NCBI GenBank assembly: GCA_963804045.1
Contig: CAWDOR010000033.1
Span: forward strand, 62,001-126,000
Direction of reading: 5' to 3'
Length of the DNA: 64,000 nucleotides
DNA from: Rhodoblastus sp963804045
Lineage (GTDB): Bacteria; Pseudomonadota; Alphaproteobacteria; Rhizobiales; Beijerinckiaceae
The position numbers were made by a program, and so were the translations under genes. The notes beneath the pieces are model-generated. The model ran no database searches. It was given only the letters and a program-made list of their open reading frames with translations, and was not told the origin of the DNA. Every line of letters begins with the position of its first letter. The stretch's first letter is position 1. Below, piece after piece: positions 1 to 9,522 of the stretch.

Positions 1-1305
1 GGCGAGCGCGGCAATCGGACCGTCCTTGCCGGCGCCGGCGGCGTCGGCGACATAGGTCTCGACCTTGAGCCCGGCTTCCTGCGCGGCCTGGGTCAGGGTC
101 TTGCCCGAAGCGCGCAAATCCTCGATCTTGTCATGCAGCTTCTGCGCCTCGGTCTTGGCGCGGGCTTGCGCAATTCCCGATTTGATCTCGTCCTTGACCT
201 CGTCGAAGCCGCGCGTCGCGCCCGGCTGGATCTGCGTGACATTGGCCAGCACGAAGCCGAACTGGCCCTTGACCGGGCCAGCGACTCCGGCGACCGGGTC
301 GTGGAAGGCGGCCTCGGCCACGGCCTTGTCGAAAATCGCCGCCTTGGTGGTGACGCCGAGATCGGCCAGCACGCCGCCGGCCTCCTTGTCGGCGGCGAGC
401 GCGGCGAAAGTCTCGCCCTTGGCGATGCGGCTCCTGGCCTTGTCGGCGACCTCCTGGCTCTGGAAGGTCAATTGCGCGACGGCGCGCTTTTCCGGCGTCG
501 AATATTTGGCCGCCGCGTCGCGGTCATAGATTTTCTTCGCCTCGTCGTCGGACACGGTCAGGGTCTTGGCCAGTTCGGCGGGAGACAGAATCAGCACGGT
601 CGCCTTGCGATATTCCGGGCTGCGGTAGGAATCCTGACGCAGGTCGTAGAAGGCCTTGATCTCGTCGTCGGGCGGTGCGGGCAGGGCGCTGGAATCGGGC
701 GGCGGCAGGATGAAATAATCGGCCTTGCGCGTCTCGCCGTTGAAGCGGTTGATCGCCTCCAGCGTCACCTGCGGAATTTTGAAGCCGTCATTGATCGCCG
801 CGCCAATCTGCTGGCGGAGCGTGGTGGCGCGCTGTTCGCGCAAATAGCTGGCTTCGGTATAGCCATTGTCGCGCAGCAACTCGTCGAACCGGGTCTGGTC
901 GAAGCCGCCGCCGGGGCCGGCGAAGATTTTCTCCGCCTTGACGCCCTTGGCGAGATCGGCGTCGGAGACGCTCAGGCCGAGCTTCTCCGCTTCCTGGTCG
1001 AGCGCGGCGCCGGTCAGCAGCCGGGCGAGCACCTGGCGGTCGAGGCCGATGGCGCGGGCCTCCTCATTGGTGACGGCGCGGCGGGCCTGACGTTGCAGCC
1101 GCTGCAATTCGTTCTGATACGCGCTGCGATAGTCCATCACGCCGATTTCGGCGCCGCCGACGGTGGCGAGCTGATTGGCGCGGAAATTGGTGAAGACGTC
1201 GCGAATGCCGAAAAAGCCGAAGCCGACGACGATCAAGCCGGCGAAAGCCGCCAGTATCGCCCGCCCGAAGGGGTGTTTCGACATGATCCGCAAGCCGTCG
1301 AGCAT
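1..1305 (-). CDS. ppiD: PpiD-like peptidyl-prolyl cis-trans isomerase/chaperone, 3' end outside window
   Basis: SurA_N/PpiD-type periplasmic folding factor anchored in the inner membrane. The frame reads from an ATG at 1305 down to base 1 without a stop, giving about 435 residues, so the C-terminus lies outside the window. The N-terminus has a short cytoplasmic stretch (MLDGLRIMSKHPFGRAI) followed by one membrane segment, AFAGLIVVGFGFFGI. A long charged SurA_N-like helical region follows, then a parvulin-type domain containing the conserved phrase 'FGFVLANV' and 'GFDEVKDEI'. A purine-rich GAGAGAG lies just before the ATG. It is convergent with nothing on its left and lies tail to head with the 175-residue gene on its right. 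Family assignment is by domain order and motif memory. Confidence 0.88.
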   Translation of the reverse strand, partial: MLDGLRIMSKHPFGRAILAAFAGLIVVGFGFFGIRDVFTNFRANQLATVGGAEIGVMDYRSAYQNELQRLQRQARRAVTNEEARAIGLDRQVLARLLTGAALDQEAEKLGLSVSDADLAKGVKAEKIFAGPGGGFDQTRFDELLRDNGYTEASYLREQRATTLRQQIGAAINDGFKIPQVTLEAINRFNGETRKADYFILPPPDSSALPAPPDDEIKAFYDLRQDSYRSPEYRKATVLILSPAELAKTLTVSDDEAKKIYDRDAAAKYSTPEKRAVAQLTFQSQEVADKARSRIAKGETFAALAADKEAGGVLADLGVTTKAAIFDKAVAEAAFHDPVAGVAGPVKGQFGFVLANVTQIQPGATRGFDEVKDEIKSGIAQARAKTEAQKLHDKIEDLRASGKTLTQAAQEAGLKVETYVADAAGAGKDGPIAALA

Positions 1306-1493
1306 TTTTTCTCTCTCATTCGGCGCCGGGGGTGGCGCGAGGCGCCGGACTATAGAAACGCGCGGCCTCGCGCGCAATCCATTTGCGCCGGGAGAGAGAG
1401 GGGAATCGGCAAGGGCGCGCGGCGAGGCGGACAAGGCCTGGCCTTCCCGCCTCGCTCAAGGTCGTGACCGCCCGCGGCGACCGAGGGCCCGGC

Positions 1494-2021
1494 TCAGACC
1501 CGCGCCAGGCCTTCCTCGTAGCTCAGTTTGGGAAAGCTCTCGCCATATTTGAAGGCGCCTTCGGCCAAAGCGTCGATCTTGGCGGCCGTGTCGAACTTCT
1601 TCAGCCTGGTCTTGTCGAGATAGAAGAAGTCGATCAATTCATTATAGACCGTGACGTCATCGAAAGGCAGCACATAGAGCTGCGCCTCGCCAAAGCCGAT
1701 CTGGTAGCGGTCGCCGCGCTTCACATCGGCGATATAGATGAAATATTTGCCGCCGGGCGCCAGCGCCGGACCCAGGGCCTCGACCAGAATCGGCAACTGG
1801 CTGAACGAATCGAGCTGCCCGGCGAGGAAGGAGAAGCCCTCGCCGCCGTCCTCGGCCGTGGCGATGGCCGCCGTCAACGCCGGCGTTTCCGCGTCGGTGA
1901 GCTGGATGTCGCCGCGAAAGGCGGTGCGCCCGGCGACATGGGTCGGCCCCTTATGCGTGGGCTTGAGCAGTTTTTGCGCGGCGTCGAGCCTTTGGAAGGC
2001 GGAAGTTTCAATGGAAGTCAT
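1494..2021 (-). CDS. Conserved hypothetical protein, 175 aa
   Basis: I do not recognise the family. The predicted protein is soluble, without a signal peptide or membrane segment, mixed alpha/beta in composition, and acidic. It has a phrase 'LAPGGKYFIYIADVKRGDRYQIGFG' split over residues ~85-115 and a Tyr/Phe-rich 'YNELIDFFYLDKTRL' near residue 130. Codon use resembles the neighbours, and no competing frame has better coding character. The ATG at 2021 is the only reasonable start. It could form a unit with ppiD downstream, 190 bases away, but the gap argues for independent expression. Confidence 0.7.
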   Translation of the reverse strand: MTSIETSAFQRLDAAQKLLKPTHKGPTHVAGRTAFRGDIQLTDAETPALTAAIATAEDGGEGFSFLAGQLDSFSQLPILVEALGPALAPGGKYFIYIADVKRGDRYQIGFGEAQLYVLPFDDVTVYNELIDFFYLDKTRLKKFDTAAKIDALAEGAFKYGESFPKLSYEEGLARV

Positions 2022-2332
2022 GGGTCGGCTTTCGGAAATCCGCTCCGTCCTGAACCATCCAGGACTGTAGCGGCGCAGGCTGTGGCGGCGCCGTGGCGCG
2101 CGCGACAGGGATTTCGATGGATTGATGGAGCTTTCCCGACAAAAGGTCTGAAAACGCGCGGAGGACGAGGCGGCGCGCCATTATGGCGGCCCGGTTTCGT
2201 GTCCGGGAAACTCCCGCATTCCACAAAGCAAGTTCCAAGCCGCGCGGCCATTTGTCGCTGGCGCCGTTTCGGCGCCCACTGGGCAAACGCCAGCGCCTCT
2301 GCTATCGCAGCGACAAATTCAGGGGGAAAATC
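2022..2332. other. Gene-free stretch between divergent hypothetical gene and tpiA
   Basis: About 310 bases between the start of the minus-strand 175-aa gene and the start of tpiA. It must carry two outward promoters. I see no convincing -35/-10 pair, hairpin terminator or repeat. A reading frame continuous with tpiA extends back to 2183, but it has no ribosome binding site and encodes an Arg-rich sequence unlike the TIM N-terminus. Confidence 0.4.
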
Positions 2333-3085
2333 ATGACCGCCATCCGTCCGCTGGCCGCCGGCAATTGGAAAATGAATGGTTCGAACGCCGCGCTGGCGGA
2401 AATTTCCGCCATTGCCTCAGGCGTCGCCGCCGGCGAGGCCGGCAAGGCCGAGGCGTTGATCTGTCCGCCGGCGACCCTGATCGCCGCCGCCGCCGCCGCG
2501 AGCGCCGGCCGCATCGCCATTGGCGGCCAGGATTGCCACGCCAGGGCCTCGGGCGCCCATACCGGCGACATCGCCGCGGAAATGCTGAGGGAAGCCGGCG
2601 CGTCCTACGTGATCGTCGGCCATTCCGAGCGCCGCGCCGATCATGGCGAAAGCGACGAGATCGTGCGCGCCAAGGCCGAAGCCGCCCTGCGCGCCGGGCT
2701 CGTGGCCATTGTCTGCGTCGGCGAGACCCAGGACCAGCGCGAGGCCGGCCAGACGCTGGCCATTGTCGGCGCCCAGGTCGCCGGCTCGATTCCCCAGGCG
2801 GCGACCGCCGAAAATCTGGTGATCGCCTATGAGCCGGTCTGGGCGATCGGCACGGGCCTGACGCCGACTGTGGCCGATGTCGCGGAGGTCCACGCCTTCA
2901 TCCGCCATGAGCTCATCGACCTCCTGCCCGAACAGGGCGCGAAAATCCGCATTCTCTATGGCGGTTCGGTCAAGCCCTCCAATGCGGCGGAGCTGATGGG
3001 CGTCGACAATGTCAATGGCGCGCTGGTCGGCGGCGCCAGCCTCACCGCCAAGGATTTTTTGGCCATCGCCGGCGTTTATAAATAA
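2333..3085 (+). CDS. tpiA: Triosephosphate isomerase, 250 aa
   Basis: Interconverts dihydroxyacetone phosphate and glyceraldehyde 3-phosphate in glycolysis, gluconeogenesis and the Calvin cycle; cytosolic homodimer. The TIM-barrel landmarks are all present: AGNWKMNG with Asn11 and Lys13, the catalytic His97 in VGHSERR, the catalytic Glu in AYEPVWAIGTG near residue 168 followed by the mobile loop, and the phosphate-binding YGGSVKPSNAAEL near residue 210. The ATG at 2333 follows an AGGGGGAAA ribosome binding site and places AGNWKMNG at the usual distance from the N-terminus. Length is normal for the family. No second tpiA is seen in the cbb operon, so this copy may serve both pathways. Confidence 0.97.
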   Translation: MTAIRPLAAGNWKMNGSNAALAEISAIASGVAAGEAGKAEALICPPATLIAAAAAASAGRIAIGGQDCHARASGAHTGDIAAEMLREAGASYVIVGHSERRADHGESDEIVRAKAEAALRAGLVAIVCVGETQDQREAGQTLAIVGAQVAGSIPQAATAENLVIAYEPVWAIGTGLTPTVADVAEVHAFIRHELIDLLPEQGAKIRILYGGSVKPSNAAELMGVDNVNGALVGGASLTAKDFLAIAGVYK

Positions 3086-3168
3086 GCGCGCGGGATCGCC
3101 ATAATCCTGTCGGGACATTCTAAAGGGTTCCCTTGCGCGGGGAATTGGGCTAAGACCCGAAAAAATGC

Positions 3169-3193
3169 GCCGCCGAAAGAGTTTTTCGGCGGC
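3169..3193 (+). other. Stable hairpin in the tpiA-secG gap
   Basis: A 10-bp perfect stem, GCCGCCGAAA paired with TTTCGGCGGC around a GAGTT loop, sits 20 bases before the secG start. There is no T-run after it on the plus strand, so it is not a standard intrinsic terminator. It may protect a transcript end or limit read-through from tpiA. Confidence 0.5.
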
Positions 3194-3213
3194 TTGCCTG
3201 TTTGGGAAATCAC

Positions 3214-3591
3214 ATGCAGACGGTTCTCATCGTCATCCACCTGCTGATTGTCGTCGCCCTGATCGTGACCGTGCTGTTGCAGCGCTCCGAAGGCGGCGCG
3301 CTTGGCATTGGCGGCGGCTCCAACTCCTTCTTCACCGGACGTGGCCAGGCCAATGTGCTGACCCGCGCCACGGCAATTCTCGCCTTTCTGTTCTTCGCCA
3401 GCAGCCTCGGCCTGACCATTCACGCCAGCTACACCAAGGCGCAGAAATCCGTGTTCGAGACGCCCGCCGCTGTTCCCGCCGGCCAGGCGCCGCAGGGCAA
3501 TGTGCTGGATCAGCTGAAGAAGCTGGACAAGAGCGAGGCGCCCCCCGCTCCGGCGCAGCCGGCCGAGCAGGCGCCGCCGCGCTCGCAGTAA
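3214..3591 (+). CDS. secG: Preprotein translocase subunit SecG, 125 aa
   Basis: Small subunit of the SecYEG channel in the inner membrane. The N-terminal membrane segment (MQTVLIVIHLLIVVALIVTVLL) is followed by the family hallmark QRSEGGALGIGGGS and a second membrane segment, ATAILAFLFFASSLGLTI. The C-terminal tail from residue ~80 is Ala/Pro/Gln-rich and of the kind that varies between alphaproteobacteria. The ATG at 3214 is preferred over a TTG four codons upstream because it gives the standard N-terminus. It lies between tpiA and pyrG, a common alphaproteobacterial order. Confidence 0.94.
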   Translation: MQTVLIVIHLLIVVALIVTVLLQRSEGGALGIGGGSNSFFTGRGQANVLTRATAILAFLFFASSLGLTIHASYTKAQKSVFETPAAVPAGQAPQGNVLDQLKKLDKSEAPPAPAQPAEQAPPRSQ

Positions 3592-3740
3592 AAGGCGTTA
3601 ATAACGTCCCGCGCCGAGAGACGTTCCGCGCCTCCCGGTTTAAACTCCGTGCGATTCGGTCGCGGCGGATCTCCCCATTGAAAACTCGGCGCAGGCGAAG
3701 GGCTTAAGCTCTTTCGCGCGCGAAAACGTGAGGACGTGGC

Positions 3741-5369
<1,629 letters not shown>

Positions 5370-5392
5370 GCAGCCGGCCCTCGTAGCGACGC

Positions 5393-5863
5393 TCAATGGG
5401 CGTGGCGCAAGGTGATCGCGGTCAGGCCGGCGTTGACGTCGAGACCGGTCTGCGCCTGGAACGACACGGGTTGCAGCACGATGGAGCGCTCGAAGCCGCC
5501 GAGCAGCGCATTGGCGCCGAGGCCGAGGCCGACCGTCGCCGTGGCGCCGCCGCCGAGATAATGGCCGGACAGCGCGCCGTGGCTGGGTTCGCCGGTCACC
5601 GCCAGCACCGCCCAGATCAGCCCGCCGTCATTGGTGAAGCCAAGATCGACGCCCAGCCGGTCCACCGAGCCGAGATAGCGCTCGGGCCGACCGTCGTCCG
5701 GCGTGAAGCGGCAGGCCAGATGGCGGCTGGAGACGATGATTCCCCCGACTCCCGGCGCGACATGGCAATCGAGCATGCCGATCTTTATCGGCTCGGCGCG
5801 AGTCGCGGAGGCGGCCAGCAGGGCGGTGGCGGCGAGGGCGGCGGAAAGCAAGCAGCGAAACAT
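5393..5863 (-). CDS. Exported DUF992 family protein, 156 aa
   Basis: Small secreted protein of unknown role. A Sec signal peptide (MFRCLLSAALAATALLAASATRA) ends near residue 23. The mature part contains the family's repeated pattern of 'IGMLDCHV', 'LACRFTP', 'RYLGSVDRLGVDLGFT' and a Gly/Ala-rich C-terminal half ending 'LTAITLRHAH'. One Cys pair (LDCH ... LACR) could form a disulphide. The ATG at 5863 directly precedes the signal peptide; a longer open frame upstream lacks signal-peptide logic. It is convergent with pyrG, whose stop lies 23 bases away. Assignment to DUF992 is from memory of the motif pattern. Confidence 0.82.
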   Translation of the reverse strand: MFRCLLSAALAATALLAASATRAEPIKIGMLDCHVAPGVGGIIVSSRHLACRFTPDDGRPERYLGSVDRLGVDLGFTNDGGLIWAVLAVTGEPSHGALSGHYLGGGATATVGLGLGANALLGGFERSIVLQPVSFQAQTGLDVNAGLTAITLRHAH

Positions 5864-5991
5864 GGCGACCTCCGAAATCATGGCCGCCGGCCGGGTGTGG
5901 CGCGGCCACGCCATGGTAACGCCCGGCTCGCCGCAGGGTTTCCGAGGCGCGCAATAAAACATGGTTTGGGCGGCGATCCTTTCGCGCCCGG

Positions 5992-6351
5992 TCAAGGGGC
6001 GAAACGCTCCAGCGCCGCCGCGCCCCACAGCACGGCCGCCAGGGCCAGCGCGCAAAACACCGCCGCCGATCCCATGTCCTTGATCGCGCGTATTTTTTCG
6101 TTTTGCTCGGGCGTGACGTGATCGCAGAGCTTTTCGATTGCGGTATTGAGCAATTCGATGCTCAGCACGGCCAAGATACTGGCGACCAGCGCCGCGCCGC
6201 GAAACGGGTCGCGGGTCAGGAAAAACGCGGCGGGAATGGCGACAAGCAGCAGAACGCTCTCCTGGCGAAAGGCGCGTTCCGAGCGAAAGGCGGCGCCAAA
6301 ACCGGCGAGCGAATGGAGCAGGGCGCGAAAGAGTTCGGAGATTTGCAGCAA
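5992..6351 (-). CDS. dgkA: Diacylglycerol kinase (DgkA type), 119 aa
   Basis: Integral membrane lipid kinase that recycles diacylglycerol to phosphatidic acid. The sequence shows the family layout: an amphipathic N-terminus with 'LAGFGAAFRSERAFRQE', then three membrane segments, with the signature ELLNTAIEKLCD in the cytoplasmic loop between segments 1 and 2, followed by 'IKDMGSAAVF'. No ATG or GTG is available at the right place. The best start is TTG at 6351 (LLQISELFRALL), preceded by GCAGG at suitable spacing; this gives a normal length of about 120 residues. The gene is divergent from the VOC protein. Confidence 0.85.
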   Translation of the reverse strand: MLQISELFRALLHSLAGFGAAFRSERAFRQESVLLLVAIPAAFFLTRDPFRGAALVASILAVLSIELLNTAIEKLCDHVTPEQNEKIRAIKDMGSAAVFCALALAAVLWGAAALERFAP

Positions 6352-6516
6352 GCGGAACCTGCGATGGGGCCAGGCGTGGGCGGGAGGGACTCGGCGCGAG
6401 CATAACCGCAAAGCCCTGCCAAACAATTGCGCGCCAAGCCGGGCCTGCGGCAAAAAAACTGGACGCGACGGGGCGCATGGACGATAAAGCCTGTCCCGCA
6501 GCCCGACGGAAACCCT

Positions 6517-7092
6517 ATGGCGAATTCCCTGACTTCCGTGACCATCGTCGCCGAAAATCTCGCGGCGGCGCAAGCCGATTGGGCGCGGCTGGGCTTTGCC
6601 TTCCTGCCCGGCGGCGTGATCGCGCTGGGCTCGGCCTCCATCGTTTTGCGCGATCCCAACGAGCGCCCGCCGGCCATGGCGCCGCTGACCATCGCCATGT
6701 CCGAGCGGCCCAATGAATTTTCCGCCCCGGGCCAGCATCCCAACGGCGCCCGCGCCCTCGCGGCCCTGGCCAAGGCCGTGGAAAATCCCGCCGATCACGG
6801 CGAGGCGCTGAGCCGCACCGCGGGGCAGCGGGAAATGCGCGCCACCTCCGCCGGGCTGGAGCTGAAACTGGAAAACGCCCGCTGGGAAGTGCTGACGCCC
6901 CCCGCCTTCGCCCAGCGCTACGGCGCCGCCGAGGCGGAACCGGCCGGCCAGGCCCTGGTTTTCACCGTCGCCGATGTCGCGGCGACACGCGGCTTTTTTG
7001 CCGCCGAGGGCATCGCCTTCGAAGAACGGCTGGGCCGTCTGGTGCTGGCCAAACGGCTCGCCGGTCTGGTGCTGGCTTTTGAGGCGCAATGA
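6517..7092 (+). CDS. Glyoxalase-like (VOC superfamily) domain protein, 191 aa
   Basis: Probable VOC-fold protein of the PF13468-like group. The N-terminal half has 'VTIVAENLAAAQADWARLGF', typical of the first beta-alpha-beta unit, and a second unit starts near residue 145 ('LVFTVADVAATRGFFAAEGIAF'). The usual first-strand metal-ligand His/Gln is replaced by Thr/Ser, so metal binding and activity are uncertain. The ATG at 6517 is chosen over an upstream one because the VOC fold begins immediately after it. It lies 34 bases before kdsA and probably shares its transcript. Confidence 0.72.
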   Translation: MANSLTSVTIVAENLAAAQADWARLGFAFLPGGVIALGSASIVLRDPNERPPAMAPLTIAMSERPNEFSAPGQHPNGARALAALAKAVENPADHGEALSRTAGQREMRATSAGLELKLENARWEVLTPPAFAQRYGAAEAEPAGQALVFTVADVAATRGFFAAEGIAFEERLGRLVLAKRLAGLVLAFEAQ

Positions 7093-7126
7093 TCGCGCCG
7101 GAAATTTCGCAGTTCAGGAGTCCCTG

Positions 7127-7972
7127 ATGTCCGCCAATAGCCATGTCACCATTGGCGCCGGCCCGCGCGCCGCGCGTTTCGGCAATGATCTGCCCTTCGC
7201 CCTGATCGCCGGCCCCTGCGCCATGGAAAGCCGCGACCACGCCCTGTTCATGGCGGAGAAACTGTTGAATATTTCCGACCGCCTCGGCATAGGCCTGGTG
7301 TTCAAGTCCTCCTTCGACAAGGCCAATCGCACCTCGGCGTCCGGCCGTCGCGGCATAGGCCTGGGCGCGGCTCTCGAAGTTTTTGCTGAAGTTCAGCAAA
7401 AGTTCGGTCTGCCCGTCGTGACCGACGTGCATGAGAAGGAACAATGCGCCGAGGTCGCCGCTGTGGTCGATCTCCTGCAAATCCCGGCCTTTCTCTGCCG
7501 CCAGACCGATCTCCTGCTGGCGGCGGCGGCGACCGGCAAGCCGGTGAACGTCAAGAAAGGCCAGTTTCTCGCGCCCTGGGACATGAAGAATGTCGCGGCG
7601 AAAATCACCGACGCCGGCAACGCCAATGTGCTCGTCACCGAGCGCGGCGTCAGCTTCGGCTACAACACGCTGGTCACCGATTTCAGGGGCCTGCCGATCA
7701 TGGCGCAGCAGATCGGCGCGCCCGTGATTTTCGACGCCACCCATAGCGTGCAGCAGCCGGGCGGGCAGGGCGTGTCTTCGGGCGGCCAGCGCGAATTCGT
7801 GCCGGTTCTCGCCAGCGCGGCGGTGGCGGTCGGCGTCGCCGGCCTGTTCATCGAAACCCATGACCGCCCCGACGAGGCTTTTTCGGACGGGCCGAACATG
7901 GTGCCGCTGCACGAGCTTGAAGCGCTTCTGGGGAAATTGCAGGCCTTCGACCGGATCGCCAAGGGGCTTTGA
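7127..7972 (+). CDS. kdsA: 3-deoxy-8-phosphooctulonate (KDO-8-P) synthase, 281 aa
   Basis: Condenses phosphoenolpyruvate with arabinose 5-phosphate to give KDO-8-phosphate for lipopolysaccharide core. The DAHP-synthase/KDSA barrel is intact: 'IAGPCAMESRDHA' near residue 28, 'FKSSFDKANRTS', 'VTDVHE', 'QIPAFLCRQTDLL', 'NVKKGQFLAPWDM' and 'FDATHSVQQPGG'. The length is standard. The start ATG at 7127 has a clear AGGAG six bases upstream. Neighbouring pyrG and this gene follow the usual alphaproteobacterial order, although eno is absent here. Confidence 0.97.
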   Translation: MSANSHVTIGAGPRAARFGNDLPFALIAGPCAMESRDHALFMAEKLLNISDRLGIGLVFKSSFDKANRTSASGRRGIGLGAALEVFAEVQQKFGLPVVTDVHEKEQCAEVAAVVDLLQIPAFLCRQTDLLLAAAATGKPVNVKKGQFLAPWDMKNVAAKITDAGNANVLVTERGVSFGYNTLVTDFRGLPIMAQQIGAPVIFDATHSVQQPGGQGVSSGGQREFVPVLASAAVAVGVAGLFIETHDRPDEAFSDGPNMVPLHELEALLGKLQAFDRIAKGL

Positions 7973-8025
7973 TCCTTGCGCCGGAATGGCGCCGCGCCAC
8001 GGCCGCGCTCGATCGGGACGAGTTC

Positions 8026-9257
8026 ATGATCTTTCAGCGTCGATTTGCGCCGTTTTTGCTTTGCCTCTCGCTGCTCTCGGGCTGTTCGGGCCGGCTGGAT
8101 GGCGGTCTGCTGCCGGTGAGCGGCTCGGTCGCCGGCGCGAGCCAGGTCAATGTGCTGGTGGCGACGACGCGCAAGCCGTCGCCGGAGCGCGAAAAAATGT
8201 TTTCCGGCGAGCGCGACGACAAGTTCAATTTCGCCGATATTCTCGTGTCGATCCCGCCGGACGCCAATCGCGCCATTGGCGAAGTGCAGGCGCCCGACGA
8301 CAGGAGCGGCGATCCCGCGACGCAATTCGTCGCCCTGCGCGCCGAACCCTTGGACGTCGACCAGGCCAGGGCGCGGTTCCACGCCCGTCTGGCCGAGGCG
8401 AAAACCCGCCGCGTGCTGGTTTTCATCCACGGCTACAACACGCGCTTCAGCGAGGCCGTGTTCCGGCTGGCGCAATTCGCTCACGATTCCAACCTAGAGG
8501 CGACGCCGATCCTGTTCACCTGGCCGTCGCGCGGCAGTCTGCTCGGCTATACCTATGACCGCGAAAGCGCCAATTATTCCCGCGACGCGCTGGAGACCCT
8601 GCTGGCGGCCCTGCAACGCGACCCCGCCGTCGGCGAAATCGACATTCTCGCCCATTCCATGGGCAATTGGGTGACTCTCGAAGCCCTGCGGCAAATGGCG
8701 ATCCGCGACAAAAGGGTCGCGCCCAAGATCAAGCAGGTCATGCTGGCCTCGCCCGATGTCGATATTGACGTGTTCCGCCGCCAGATCGTCGAAATCGGCG
8801 CAAACCGTCCGCCTTTCACCATATTCGTCGCGCGCGACGACGATGCGCTCAAATTGTCGCGGAGGGTCTGGGCGATGTGCCGCGCGTCGGCTCGGTGGAC
8901 CCCAAGGCGGAACCCTATGCGACGCTGTTTCGCGAGGCGCGGATCGCGCCGATCGATCTGACCGAGATCAAGACGGCCGACAGCCTCGGCCACACCAAAT
9001 TCGCCGAAAGCCCGGAGGTGGTGCGCGCCATTGGCGTCAGCCTCGCCAGCGGCCAGACCTTTAGCGAAAAGGCCGGCCTAGGCGCCACGCTGGCGCAGAC
9101 CGCGACCGGCGCCGCCGCCACCGTCGGCTCGGCGGCGGGCCTGGCGGTGTCGGCGCCGCTCGCCATTGTCGATGGCCGCTCCCGCGACGAACTCGGCGAC
9201 CGCCTCAACGATTTCGGCGGCAAGCTGACCAACACCATGAGCGGCGGCGGTTATTGA
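8026..9257 (+). pseudogene. Alpha/beta hydrolase, DUF900 type lipoprotein, split by one-base frameshift
   Basis: Would be a 410-residue outer-envelope lipoprotein. The first frame (8026 to ~8870) has a lipoprotein signal with lipobox LSGC near residue 20, then an alpha/beta hydrolase domain with 'VLVFIHGYNTRF' and the nucleophile elbow AHSMGNW, ending in 'FVARDDDALKLSRRVW'. The family sequence continues only in the next frame with 'DVPRVGSVDPKAEPYATL' and 'IDLTEIKTADSLGHTKFAES', ending at 9257. The join is at GGG 8870-8872, where one extra G restores GDVPRVG. Total length 1232 is one short of a multiple of three. I read this as a one-base deletion, either sequencing error or recent decay. The ATG at 8026 begins the signal peptide. 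It follows kdsA closely. Confidence 0.82.
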
Positions 9258-9278
9258 CCCGCCGCCCTTGGCGCGCTG

Positions 9279-9431
9279 TCACCAGCGGCGCCAGTGATGA
9301 CGATGATGCCAGCAATGCCAGCAATGATGATGATGCCAGTGGCGATGATAGCCCCAGGCTTCGGCGGGCGCCGCGGTGGTCAGGCCGAGCGCCGAAACCA
9401 CCAGCGTGGCGGCGAGGATTTTCTTCAGCAT
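9279..9431 (-). CDS. Secreted His/Trp-rich mini-protein, 50 aa
   Basis: I do not recognise a named family. A canonical Sec signal peptide (MLKKILAATLVVSALGLTTA, then APAEA) leaves a predicted 25-residue mature peptide containing 11 His, 6 Trp, 4 Arg, 2 Cys, one Gly and one Tyr, and ending WRRW. Such a composition suggests transition-metal binding in the periplasm or outside the cell, but that is inference. The ATG at 9431 follows GGGAG at good spacing, which supports real translation. The gene sits between the frameshifted hydrolase (convergent) and purB (upstream, same strand). The region is low-complexity (runs of CAT/TGG codons), so the copy number of His codons may vary between strains. 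Confidence 0.72.
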   Translation of the reverse strand: MLKKILAATLVVSALGLTTAAPAEAWGYHRHWHHHHCWHCWHHRHHWRRW

Positions 9432-9522
9432 GGCTTACTCCCGGTTGCGACGCCGTTGAGCGCGCGTGGGAGGGCATGATCCCTCCGATGACATGAACCG
9501 GGATTGAACCATTTGGTTCCGC

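Noticed and set aside
133..1467. Long plus-strand open frame of 444 codons across ppiD
   Set aside because: It is the antisense shadow of ppiD. The minus strand encodes a recognisable SurA/PpiD protein; the plus frame has no family sense.
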